Part shown: piece after piece, positions 1 to 9,589 of the stretch
Numbering within the stretch: position 1 is the first letter of the stretch
Layout: each line of letters starts with the position of its first letter
Assembly (NCBI GenBank): GCA_918026815.1
Contig: CAKJVC010000196.1
Location: 248,001-312,000, forward strand
From: Chalara sp. BL73
Taxonomy: Eukaryota > Ascomycota > Leotiomycetes > Helotiales
Direction: 5' to 3'
DNA: 64,000 nucleotides
Position numbers and translations under genes: made by a program
Notes under the pieces: generated by a model
Seen by the model: the letters and a program-made list of their open reading frames with translations, nothing else
Database searches by the model: none
What the model was told of the DNA's origin: nothing

Positions 1-1368
1 GCGCGACAGATTCGCTATGTTGGACAAGAGCTAGCAAAGGTAGTTGATCAACTTGTTCGAATGGCTGCCAATGCTGATCAGGTGAGTCTTTGTTGCTGTG
101 GGCACGATCTTGATTCATTCGCGATGCTCCAGGAGCCAAAAGCTTCGAATTTCAGGCTAGGCGAATCTGTTTCCAGATTTGGTTCTATATGGGATACTTT
201 CATATGTTACCATCCCAGTGCTAGCCTTCAGTCACGTTTGCTATCATAACTAAACCCTACTAATTCTTCAAAGCGTCATCGAGCTATTGCTCCTGTTCGT
301 GATGTCATCCTGAGGATAGACCCCTCTGGCTCACTACTTACCTCGCGGCACTTGCTGATCGTCCAGCTGGCACTCGAGTCTCGGCACTTTGAAGAGGCCC
401 TTCCAGTCCTGGATAAATCCATCCTATACTTTCCAGGGACACCCAGCCAACCGAAATCAAAGTTTTTGTGTGACATGGAGCTATCCTCAAGCTCTTATAT
501 GAACTCGAACCTTCACCAAAGTGGAAGGTTGAGATACCAAGACATTTTAGAATATTTTCTCTGGGGTGGAATGGTTTATATTGGATTGGGGAGATGGAAA
601 AGTGCCTTAATATCTTTGGAGAGCGCCATTACATATCCTATCCGAGGAAATTCTGTGAGCCGAATTATGGTCGAGGCCTACAAGAAATGGGTGCTTGTGG
701 GTCTCTTGGTAGAGGGCAAATTACTTCCACTGCCAAAGTCAGTTGATGGCAATGCTACCAAAGCATTTCGCATTATAGGCAAGCCCTACGAGAGTATCGC
801 AAATATATTCGAAACAGGCACGGCAGCACGACTCAAGTCAGAAGCAGAACATGCCCAGAAGATTGTAAGCGACGATTGCAACACTGGCTTAGTCCTTCAA
901 GTCTTGGCCGCCTATCAGAAATTCCAGATCCGCAATCTCGCAAACGTTTATAGCAAAATTTCAATTCCCGAGATCCGGGACCTGACAACAAGTGCCGAAA
1001 CTGGAAAGCAATTACCAAGTGTTCAAGCCGTCAAGGATCTTGTTACAAGCATGATAAATGATGAATCATTATCCGCAACCCTAACCCAACCTTCTTCTGG
1101 ACCTGCCGTACTTGTATTTAAGCCCACCGGCTCATCTTTGTCTGAAGAAGATATGCAAAAGAGCTTACTGGAGGCATCGGAGCGAATTCAATCATTGACG
1201 CAGCAGATTACTCTTACAGATCGAATGTTAACTTACGACAAGGAGTACATCAAGTATGCGCAAAAGCAGAAAAAGAATGTTAGAAACGGCGCTGCGCAAG
1301 ACCAAGGCATTGGTGGTTCTGAGATGGAGTTGGATTTTGGCGACGAGGACCTCATGGCAACATATTGA
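1..1368 (+). CDS. csn3: COP9 signalosome complex subunit 3 (CSN3), 3' part, cut by the window edge
   Basis: Exons 1..81 and 274..1368; the 192-nt intron has donor GTGAGT and acceptor TTCAAAG, and phase 0 is kept. About 391 residues are present; the N-terminus lies outside the window. Family knowledge: CSN3 is a PCI-domain scaffold subunit of the COP9 signalosome, the complex that removes NEDD8 from cullin-RING ligases and, in filamentous fungi, controls development and light responses. Visible support: the conserved start of the helical-repeat region (VRDVILRIDPSGSLLTSRHL, then LVIQLALE-like helices and FPVLDKSI-type repeats), a PCI-like region in the middle, and an acidic C-terminal tail ending in EMELDFGDEDLMATY. 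Its 3' end converges with RPA1. Assignment rests on pattern recognition and could be confused only with another PCI protein. Confidence 0.82.
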
Positions 1369-2031
1369 GGCAATGTTGCGTCAGGAATGAATGACGTCGA
1401 TACGATGACACATAACCATTTGCATAGTTATGCTAAGTGAATAAAGTAGCTATCTGAGCTTTCATGACATAGCATGTTCTCATAGACGGAGTTCTGGAGC
1501 GGGAATGGGAGGGTTGCATGCGAGGCTGGCGCATTGGACTACAGCTTTGCCATCCAAAGCTACATTCAGATAGTCAATAAAAAATAGATATACGCGTCTT
1601 CCGGCAGAGCCATTTGAAACTTTTGATCAGTGCATGCTTTGTAACTTCACTACCTAAGCAGCTGATGTACTCCACAGCAAGATTCAGGAGATCATTGTTT
1701 CTAGAATACTGAGCCGGTACAGAAGCGGTGCTCTCAGACAAGCTTGTCGTGCTATTGCTCGAGGTCAACGAAATGGAAGTACCGCTACGTTCTAAACACT
1801 AGAGCTATTCGTAGATAATCCATTTCTCATTCAGTGCCATTTAATTACTTTCTGAACGCCGGAGTCATCCGTCCCACATTTACCTCAATATAATATACAG
1901 CGTAAGCTCTACCGCGAAGGCCGTTGACAAAGTCCTGCATATTTTCTGCATAATGATATAAGATACGTCCTCATGCGCATTCGCCGGAATCAAAATCATC
2001 CTGCTAGTTCTAGGCCCATTTCTCATTACTT
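1369..2031. other. Intergenic: two convergent 3' ends
   Basis: This stretch separates the ends of the CSN3 and RPA1 genes. It holds presumptive 3' untranslated regions, for example an AATAAA-like run near 1439-1444 after the CSN3 stop. I see no coding signal beyond one short chance frame on the minus strand (1574-1768). Confidence 0.6.
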
Positions 2032-4076
2032 TTACTCTTCAAGATTGTAAGATTTGATGATAGCTGCAAGTTTATTTGCTTCGGCTGCATAGTTGATAGG
2101 AGTGGCATTCATGACTTGGTAGCGCGGTCTGCAATTTCTTAGTTATGTGGACAAAGGCGGGATTATATTATTCACTTACCGCTGTTGATCTTGGTAAGTC
2201 TCCATCTTGGCTCTGATTCTGAAGGTGTAAACTTTGCAAATCGCGTCCTCAAAAGCCTTTTCTTTTGCAGAGCTATCATTCTCCGAAAGCTCCATTAAAT
2301 CATCGGCGGACATGCCCATAATCATCTTACCCACATCATCAAAACAGCTAATATACAACTGTCCATAAGGATCACTGACGCTGACTTGCATAATATAGCG
2401 ATATTGGGGCTTTTCATGGGTCAGATTGCACTTCTCGCAACGCCATCCATCGCCTTGGTCAATAACTTTCTTATTGCAGCCTTCATTTGAGCATGCAGGG
2501 TAGGCGAAGTTCTCATTCTTGATGTAGGCGACGGTGCCTCTGACAGAGAATGTATCAGCGTTGTCGGGGTCCATTCCAAGGCCTTCATCACGGACTTGGG
2601 CAATTGTCTTTAACGAGTCTTGTCGGCCACCAGCTGTCCCTGCACTAGCCATCCCGGAGTGCGAGGCAAAGGTATTCGTTCGTCCTTGAGAGTCATACCA
2701 TCCTTTGAGCTTGTGAGCTTCTGGAATATCAGGATCGATAACCATAGAGCCAGATGATAGCAAACTCAAGCTTCGCCCGCCAAAGTCTGAAACTTTGACG
2801 CCCTTGAACGCAACAATAGATTCGGGATTTGCTTCAAAATTAGTGGCACCTTTGCCCCAGATCGTTAGTCGCACCGAATAGCCACTGTCATCAACTAAAA
2901 CCAATTCGCGTTTATCATAAGGCTTTTGTGTAGCTTTGGCAACAATCTGCGAAACTTCCTGGACTTCCTTTAAAACGCCTATAATGTCAATGGTAGAATC
3001 TTTATCGATACTCTGGAGATCCGCGACGTTGCTGAAATTGTACCTGACTTGAGGTACGCTTTCTGAATCCTCGGCCTTTTCGACAACGGTGTCCCTCTCG
3101 AATGTCATCTCGTAGTCATTCGCAAGGGTGCTGAATTGCTTCTTGGCCATTTGTACCCGACAATGGGAGATATAGTATACGGAGCCTTCTTGGAAAGTGT
3201 CATAGAGCATGTCGCACTGATCATTGAATCCAGTTACCTTTATTTCACCGCTTTCATCCAAAAGATTAACACTGAATAGCTTCCCCTCACCGGATTGCTT
3301 GTGCCAGGTTTTGATTTCAGACTTATGCGTTACCCGGGCTTTGATTGTCCAATTCTGCTGGTATGGCGATAGTCCTTCGATTGGGTATATATTCGCATGA
3401 GTATTGGAGCTCGAGGGTCCCGTGCGTGTTGGAAGCGCACGATCCTGAGCAGCAGGCTGTTGTGCTTTGCCACTATTTCCATAGAACCCACCACCTGAGA
3501 TTGTAGTATTCTGCGCAACTGCTGACTTCGCATCTCTGCCATCGTCTTCGAAAGCTTTGGGCTCACCAATCTTTTCCATTTCGCCCAGGCTCTCGATAAC
3601 TTCAAGGTCCATGATAATCAAGATTCTTCAGTTTTGTTAGTACCAAACGTTTGTGAAGATGTTAAGGAGGCTGACTTTTTGCCCTTGACAGAGTTTGCCT
3701 GATATGACTTGACGCGAACTATGGATCCTTTCTTGAGTTTTCCATCGTGGACAACATGATTTGCTTCTGTTGAGAATTAGAGCCATTCTTGGTGAAGGGG
3801 AAAGAAGTACTGACGGGTAGCAAGCATGCTCTGAACAAAGTTTCTGGTATCACTTAACACAATACGAAACCGCTCTGGATTCCCCTCTCCTGGGGTTCCA
3901 AGTGCTTTAATCTGAACACACTGGCATACTGGCACAGGGAAGTCTGTTTCCAGCCTGTGTGGTTCATAGAAGATGGCGCTGGAAGGCGTTAGTAAAAGCT
4001 AGAAGCCTGGAAAATATACTGACTGCAAAGCTCCTTCCGTGATCTGGGCCTTCGCGGCTTCTTTAGGGTCTGCCAT
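2032..4076 (-). CDS. rfa1: Replication protein A large subunit (RPA70 / RFA1)
   Basis: Five exons on the minus strand: 4076..4024, 3978..3815, 3766..3676, 3625..2180 and 2128..2032. All phases agree and give 616 residues, the normal family length. RPA1 is the main single-stranded-DNA-binding subunit of RPA in replication, repair and recombination in the nucleus. Domains: RPA70N about 1-110; a linker; OB fold DBD-A starting near residue 183 (IEGLSPYQQNW); DBD-B from about 297; DBD-C about 440-600 with a four-cysteine zinc site near 478-504 (CSNEGC ... CEKC). The last exon ends in the conserved RPRYQVMNATPINYAAEANK. The start was chosen because MADPKEAAKAQITEG opens a frame whose phase fits exon 2. 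Three of the four donors are the less usual GTCAG type. The promoter is shared with the dienelactone hydrolase gene and holds an ACGCGT box. Confidence 0.93.
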
Positions 4077-4159
4077 ATCGATTTCTACCAAGTCTGCAAA
4101 TGGTCTTCTGGTTGAGTTCACAAATGTTGTCGAAGGCATAAGGGCAACGACGCGCTGGG

Positions 4160-4165
4160 ACGCGT
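4160..4165. promoter_or_regulatory. MluI cell-cycle box (MCB, ACGCGT) in the RPA1 promoter
   Basis: The palindromic hexamer ACGCGT lies 84 bp upstream of the RPA1 start codon, with a second GACGCGC-like near-match at 4149-4155. In budding yeast this is the binding site of the MBF (Mbp1-Swi6) G1/S factor, and replication genes including RFA1 carry it. Function here is inferred from position and motif only. Confidence 0.5.
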
Positions 4166-4323
4166 TTAGCTAATAAGTGGGTCACTTTAAGTGCTTTCAA
4201 GTTAGCGTGAAATGCCCCTCCTTTAGACACACACCCCGCTTTTACCCAAGTGCAGAGCTCGCTGCTCATACGACATCCAGTGTTCAGTTATATGCCTTCG
4301 AGAACTTGCACTCATTAACAGAA

Positions 4324-5395
4324 ATGTCCGATCCAGAGCTTGCTACTAAGGCACCAGAAAATGATGCCGCGGAAGGTAGTGTTCTTCCAAATGATACGCC
4401 GGCTCAGACTGGTGCCAGCTTGGGAGTGAGACCAGCCTTCCAAATTGTTTGGAACAATACTGACATTACCATCAGGAACACTGCGTAACTGATCGACCAA
4501 CTCGTCAGTATACCTAGCAGTTGTAGCCTTGAGGTCAGGTTGACTGACTTCTACAGCTTTTGGTCAGGGGCCATCTGGAGAAATGACACAGCTCGGAGGG
4601 ATCGACTGCTACGTATCTAAGCCCAATGACTACCCGCACTCGCCTTCCAAGCTCTTACTCTTCCTTACCGGAGCCACAGGCTTACACTCAGAAAATAATC
4701 AAATACAAGCGGATAAATATGCCAGCGAGGGATTTCTTGTTGTTCTGCCAGACATGTTCTCAAACGACCCTCTCCCCGGCTCTGCAACGTACCAGGAAGA
4801 GAAGGACCCTTCAATCATAGAACAGATCAAGTTGCGTGTGGCAGAGACGGGTAAAGCGTTTTTGATTGATATGTGGCTTGCGCGACAAACACCGGAGAAA
4901 GTATTACCTATCATTCATAAAGTAATCGACGCTGCCAAAGATGAGTTCGCAGATGCTGTTGCGAGCGGCGGAGGCTTATACTCTGTGGGCTATTGTTTTG
5001 GTGGCAGAATGACCCTGCTTCTTGCTGGTGAGAAGCCAGATACTGTTTTATGGGGTCAAGCACCGGTTACAGACGAAGAGGCCGGCGTTGTCAAGAAGGG
5101 ACCATACATCAAGGCTGGTGCTATAGCTCATGCAACTCTAGTAGGTAAGGAGGACTTTGCCGGCACTCAGGCACCCTTAGCTTTCGTATGCGTGGAGAAC
5201 GATCAACTCTTTCCAGATGAAGTGAAGGAGTATGGCGAGAACTTCTTAAAAGTCAACAATGTTGAGCATGAGTTTAAGACATACTCAGGAGTTCCACATG
5301 GCTTTGCAACTATCGGGGAATACGACGATGCCAAGATCAAGTCAACTCAAGTTGAAGCTTTTGACCAGATGTTGGCATGGCTGAAGGCTCATTAG
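4324..5395 (+). CDS. Dienelactone hydrolase family protein
   Basis: Proposed exons 4324..4425 and 4568..5395, joined in phase 0 (donor GTGAGA, acceptor TTGGTCAG), giving 309 residues. The second exon alone holds the full catalytic domain. Alpha/beta-hydrolase of the DLH family; the classical reaction is hydrolysis of dienelactone to maleylacetate in aromatic catabolism, but most fungal paralogues have unknown substrates, and the protein is probably cytosolic. Catalytic features: nucleophilic Cys in VGYCFGGR, Asp/Glu in CVENDQLFPDE, and His in GVPHGF, in the usual order. The first exon matches typical fungal DLH N-termini (MSDPELATKAPENDAAEG, then PNDTPAQTGASLG), but the short CC-x-x-G segment often found next is missing, so a further mini-exon between 4426 and 4567 is possible. 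The fallback start is the Met at 4583. Divergent from RPA1, with 247 bp between start codons. Confidence 0.85.
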
Positions 5396-6021
5396 CGGAT
5401 TCCGGTGGTCTATCAGGAGTATGGCGTTTGGGGGCAAGATCAATCATGGAAAGGACGCGACGATTATCAGGATTGAGAGAAACATAAAGCCGCTTAAATT
5501 ATATTCTATGATACCATTTGAATGAATGTGGAGATTTACGGCTCAAAGTTTCGCTAAGTGGTGCTAGTGGTTCAATGAAGCAAAAACCAATAGGTTCATG
5601 TTGTCACGATGAGATGATGAGAATTCTGGAAGACAAAAGAGCAATATGTTGGTCTTCACAATGTATGGGCAAGGCAGTGATATTAATGTAACGTATCTTA
5701 TGATCAGATCGCAGCTACTTCAGCTAAGCAACTACTTTTAAGTGCTTAAATAAAGGCTGTGACGTGCAACCAAAGGAGATGACGCACGAATGCGAAGAGT
5801 CTGATTCGCTGTTGGAATGTTCCTATGTAGGCCTCATGAAGAAGTCAATCCGATGACTTGTCTTGTCCTCCAAAAAGATATAGAGCGATTTAGTTGCTAC
5901 CAAGCAGGACGCCTTAAAACTTTCGGACCAAGTACCCTACGACAGTCAAGGTAACGACGAGGATGGATATACATTCCCCTTTCTAGTAAAATTACATTGA
6001 AGGGGACATATATACACTTTC
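5396..6021. other. Intergenic between convergent 3' ends
   Basis: AT-rich sequence between the ends of the dienelactone hydrolase and quinone oxidoreductase genes. I see only presumptive 3' untranslated regions and no open frame with coding character. Confidence 0.6.
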
Positions 6022-7142
6022 TCACCCAATCGTACATATGATTTTCCCCTTGCTCGTGTTCTTTTCCAGGGCTTTATGCGCCTCAACCACCTTCTCCCAT
6101 GGCAGTACCTGATCAATATAGATCTTGAAGGTGCCATCCTCAAACTTTGGTAGGTACTCTTCCAGCTTATCCCTCAGTCTGCCCTGGTATTCCGTATCTC
6201 TGCTTCTCAGCGTACTGCCTTCAAGTTTGACTCGCTTCGTCAGAAAAGCTATGATGTCAACTCCAGCAGGGAGTCGACTGCCGCTCATTGCACCGAGTTG
6301 GATGATATGGCCATCTCGGGCAGCGACGTTAAGGTTTCCCTGGAAATAAGCCTGTCCTATAAAGTCGACGATCAGATTGACACCCTTCCCACCCGTCTTT
6401 TCCAGGATCTCCTTCGACCAATCTTGCGTCTTGTAATTAAACCCAGCCGTAGCACCCAGCTCCTTCACCGTGAAGTCAATCTTCTCCTGGCTCCCCGCCG
6501 TGACATAAATCTCCTTCGCCCCCGCCTCCCGTGCAAGCTGTATCCCCGCAATGCTCACGCTGCTCGCGCCCGCATGCCACAGCACGCTCTTCCCCTTCGC
6601 AAAGCTGCCCACCACGAACAACGCCTGCGTAGCTGTGATCCAGACCTCCGGCACCCCCGCAGCCTGCTCCCAGCTCAGGTGGCTCGGTTTGTGCAGTAGC
6701 ATCTTCGCGGATACCGCTACATATTCTGCGTACGCGCCGCCGTAGGCCAGCCCGAATACCTCGTCCCCTTGCTTGAAGCCTTCTTTCACGGACGGGCCGA
6801 GAGTCTCGATGGTCCCCGAGAACTCGACGCCCAGGATGGGCCCAGCTTGTGGTGGGACGGGGTAGTGGCCTTCGCGCTGTAGAAGGTCCATACGGTTGAG
6901 GCCAAAGGCCTTGATTTTCACGATCACCTCTCCCGCTTTCGCAATTGGTTTGGGGACGTCATTTTTGATATCTATGGGTTTCTATTAGGATATCGTTGAC
7001 CAATGGAATAGCGGTAAACTTACAGAGTGCGTCGGCATTGCCTGTTCCTCCTTTGATATCTGGTGTTGTGGTCAGCTTGGGTCACGGGGTAGGGAGGGGT
7101 AGCTTTGCAGAGCATACCAACTGCTCGCATTGTCTCGCCCAT
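6022..7142 (-). CDS. Zeta-crystallin-like quinone oxidoreductase (zinc-less MDR family, TP53I3/QorA type)
   Basis: Three exons on the minus strand: 7142..7118, 7059..7024 (a 36-nt mini-exon) and 6971..6022; phases agree and give 336 residues. Medium-chain dehydrogenase/reductase of the NADPH:quinone reductase branch, expected to reduce quinones or enoyl substrates with NADPH in the cytosol. Sequence support: N-terminal GroES-like fold with FGLNRMDLLQREGHYPVP and ILGVEFSG; the family segment LWHAGASSVSIAGIQLAREAG carrying the nucleotide-binding loop; and a C-terminal HKALEKNTSKGKIICTIG. No structural-zinc cysteine cluster is visible, as expected for this branch. MGETMRAV was taken as start because MRAV followed by DIKGGTGNADAL is the typical opening of the family. 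Codons are markedly GC-rich compared with the flanking genes. Confidence 0.9.
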
Positions 7143-7676
7143 TGTAATTGATTGGGATGATCGAACAGATAGTTGGTGAGATAGCAAGTTGTGAAGACGC
7201 AATGGAACCTGAAAGTGATTGAAAAGGAACCTGTTTTACACAAGCTTATGGGTGTGGCATTTCAAAGGTTCGGACCAGTTAATTATTAAGCGTGACGAAA
7301 TTTAGTTTGTACAATGGAGGGGCCAGGGAGATCCATCGTAATCGAATTTCATGAATCAAATCCTCGGTTCCGAGAATCTGCCTCGGAGGGACCAACAAGA
7401 ATCCCATACTGATGGCTGAATGGGAAACAAAAACAATACGCATAGGAAATATTGAATGTGGGAAAATCTATGGATGCTGATTATTAAATGCACAGATCAT
7501 AAGTATGCAGTCGTAAGTCCCTCGCAATTCTTTTGCCACAACTGCGTGCCAAACTTGGTTAAGAAGTATCTTCATTTATCGAACGAAGAAACACCTGCTC
7601 AATTTTACATACCTTTTGATATGACAACCATGACTCTCTAAACGCCAGCAAATGCACACCAAAATCCGTCCTGCCC
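7143..7676. other. Intergenic: quinone oxidoreductase promoter and TIF34 3' region
   Basis: Upstream region of the quinone oxidoreductase (minus strand) running into the 3' end of TIF34. One CCTCGG hexamer lies at 7381-7386. A short plus-strand frame at 7456-7641 lacks coding character and is taken as chance. Confidence 0.5.
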
Positions 7677-8900
7677 TTACTGCTGTTCACGTTGTCTAGC
7701 CTGTCTCTCAACTTCGTATGTGAAGTCAAAGTATCCTTTATCGAATTGGTGGACTCGAACATAGCCATCCTCTCCCCCGCTGGCATATCCTTTCCCTTGA
7801 GGATCGGCTGCGACCGTGTTGAGAGGACCGAAGTGACCTCTGACACGGCCGACTTCCTCCTCGAAGATCTTGTGATAAAATCTGGCTTCGAATTTACCTT
7901 GGCGAGTAGATGTCTGGGTAACGTTCATGGCATCTTGCCCACCACCAAGAATGACGAAGTCCTTTTTGGGCGTGATGGCCGCGCTATTGAGAGGCGTATC
8001 GGCAACATAGGTTTTGAGAACATTGAGGTTATATGCATTGACGATCTATATGCGTTGGTTAGTTTCCTGGAATTTATACTTCTCAAAAATTCTTACCTTG
8101 GCGGTTTTGTCCTTTGATGCTGTGATGAAGTATGTCCTATCAGGAGCCCACTGTAAATCAGTAATCAGACTGTTCGAGTCTAACTCATGAACTTGAACAT
8201 TGTCTAATTGCTCGCCATTCTGATGCATGTCGTTAGCCCCTGCCTCTCATCCTGTATAGAACAACCCTACCTTCGCATCATACTGTGATACAGATCCATC
8301 CTCGTGGCCGGCAATAATGTATTTTGAAAGATAGCTCCACCCAGCAACGGTAGCTTTGCTCTCTTCGCAAGTAATAGTCAAAACCTTCTCACTAGATTGC
8401 TCGGCATCCACATCGAGATTGATGTCCAAAACAACGATCGTGCCCAAGAAACCCATGCGCATTTCCGTCACAGCCAACAGTTGTGAACCATCCTCATTGA
8501 ACTCGACTCTCTTGACCGCGGTATCGAAATCCCAGACCTTTAGGCACTTTCCAGTTTTTACATCCCATAACCTCACGGTGTTGTCTGCGGCACCACTGGC
8601 AAGTAAAGTGCTTGTTGGGTCGACATCAACTGTCCAGATGGCTCCTTGATGTCCGTGGTATGTTCCAAGCCTCTCTCCGTTGTGCGCATACCAGCCGCAG
8701 ATGTGTTGGTCCTTTGCCGTCGAGAAAATCAGATCTCCGTCTCTATTATACCTATATTATCATAAGTACATGGCGGCTTAACAGCATTGATCTCTTTTAC
8801 CTGATCTGGGTCAAGGCCCGCTCCTAGTGGGGTATTAGCAGACTTCCTTTAGAGTTTTGACAGAATACTGTACATGTCCCTGGAGTAAAATTGGTCGCAT
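7677..8900 (-). CDS. tif34: Eukaryotic translation initiation factor 3 subunit I (TIF34 / eIF3i)
   Basis: Five exons on the minus strand: 8900..8874, 8823..8801 (23 nt), 8751..8271, 8219..8097 and 8045..7677. The phases sum to 340 residues, the normal size of this WD40 protein. eIF3i is a beta-propeller subunit of eIF3, which recruits mRNA and the 43S complex to the ribosome in the cytoplasm. Support: N-terminus MRPILLQGH, repeats such as [30 protein letters not shown], and the C-terminal block [20 protein letters not shown] with [19 protein letters not shown]. The start is fixed by the family-wide MRPILL. Its promoter region is shared with the divergent C1-THF synthase gene. Confidence 0.95.
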
Positions 8901-9589
8901 ATTGGCGACTGAGATCCACTCTAATGATGTATGTGAATATGAGGTGGTTTTAAGGGCAGAGGCGGGTGGCTTGGGCTCCTCCAAAAATTCGACAGAATCG
9001 CGACGTCTTTTGAAGTTGAAGGGCAAAATGTCAGTGTTCTGGTGTGTGGCGCGCTAGCCAATCAGCATCGAGACTGCCGCTTACTGCCCCTAGCCATACC
9101 TAGTCTGGCCCTGGCCGTTCATCGAGTCAACCAAAGCCTTGTGGAGGGGCTGTGTCCACCGCCTTTCCTTCTATACACACGAGGTAATACTTTCCTGCCA
9201 CACCACTTTCTCGATCACTGCCCTCCAAATCTTTATATTTGCACCTCCGAATTCCCCATGCACAGGCTAAGTAATTCGAAAAAAGATTGACGATGACTCC
9301 ACTCCTGAATATAGAAGAATGAAAGAAGGACGATTGTCCATTGTTCGGCTCACCTGATTCCTTTTTCGGGCTTATTTTGGTTCTCAGATACTTATTCCGG
9401 CAGGAAAGAGTCATGCTATCTATCAATCTCTAGAGTCATCGATCAAGCCAAGACTTTTCACAATAGGATTTTTTGGGGTTAGCACTCCAATTGGCATTGG
9501 CCCTATTCTGAATTTCTGTATCTCCTTCTTTTGCATACTCGTGTGTTTGGCTATTCAGCACGACTTCACGGAAGCCCAGGTCGTGCTAG
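8901..9589. other. Divergent promoter region of TIF34 and C1-THF synthase
   Basis: The 689 bp between the two start codons holds both promoters and 5' untranslated regions. Pyrimidine-rich stretches precede both genes. Several short frames overlap on both strands, none with coding character. The codon immediately before the ATG at 9590 is TAG, so the downstream frame cannot extend further upstream without an intron. Confidence 0.55.

Noticed and set aside
1574..1768. Minus-strand frame between CSN3 and RPA1
   Set aside because: No motif, no splice signals, serine-rich by composition only, in a convergent 3' region.
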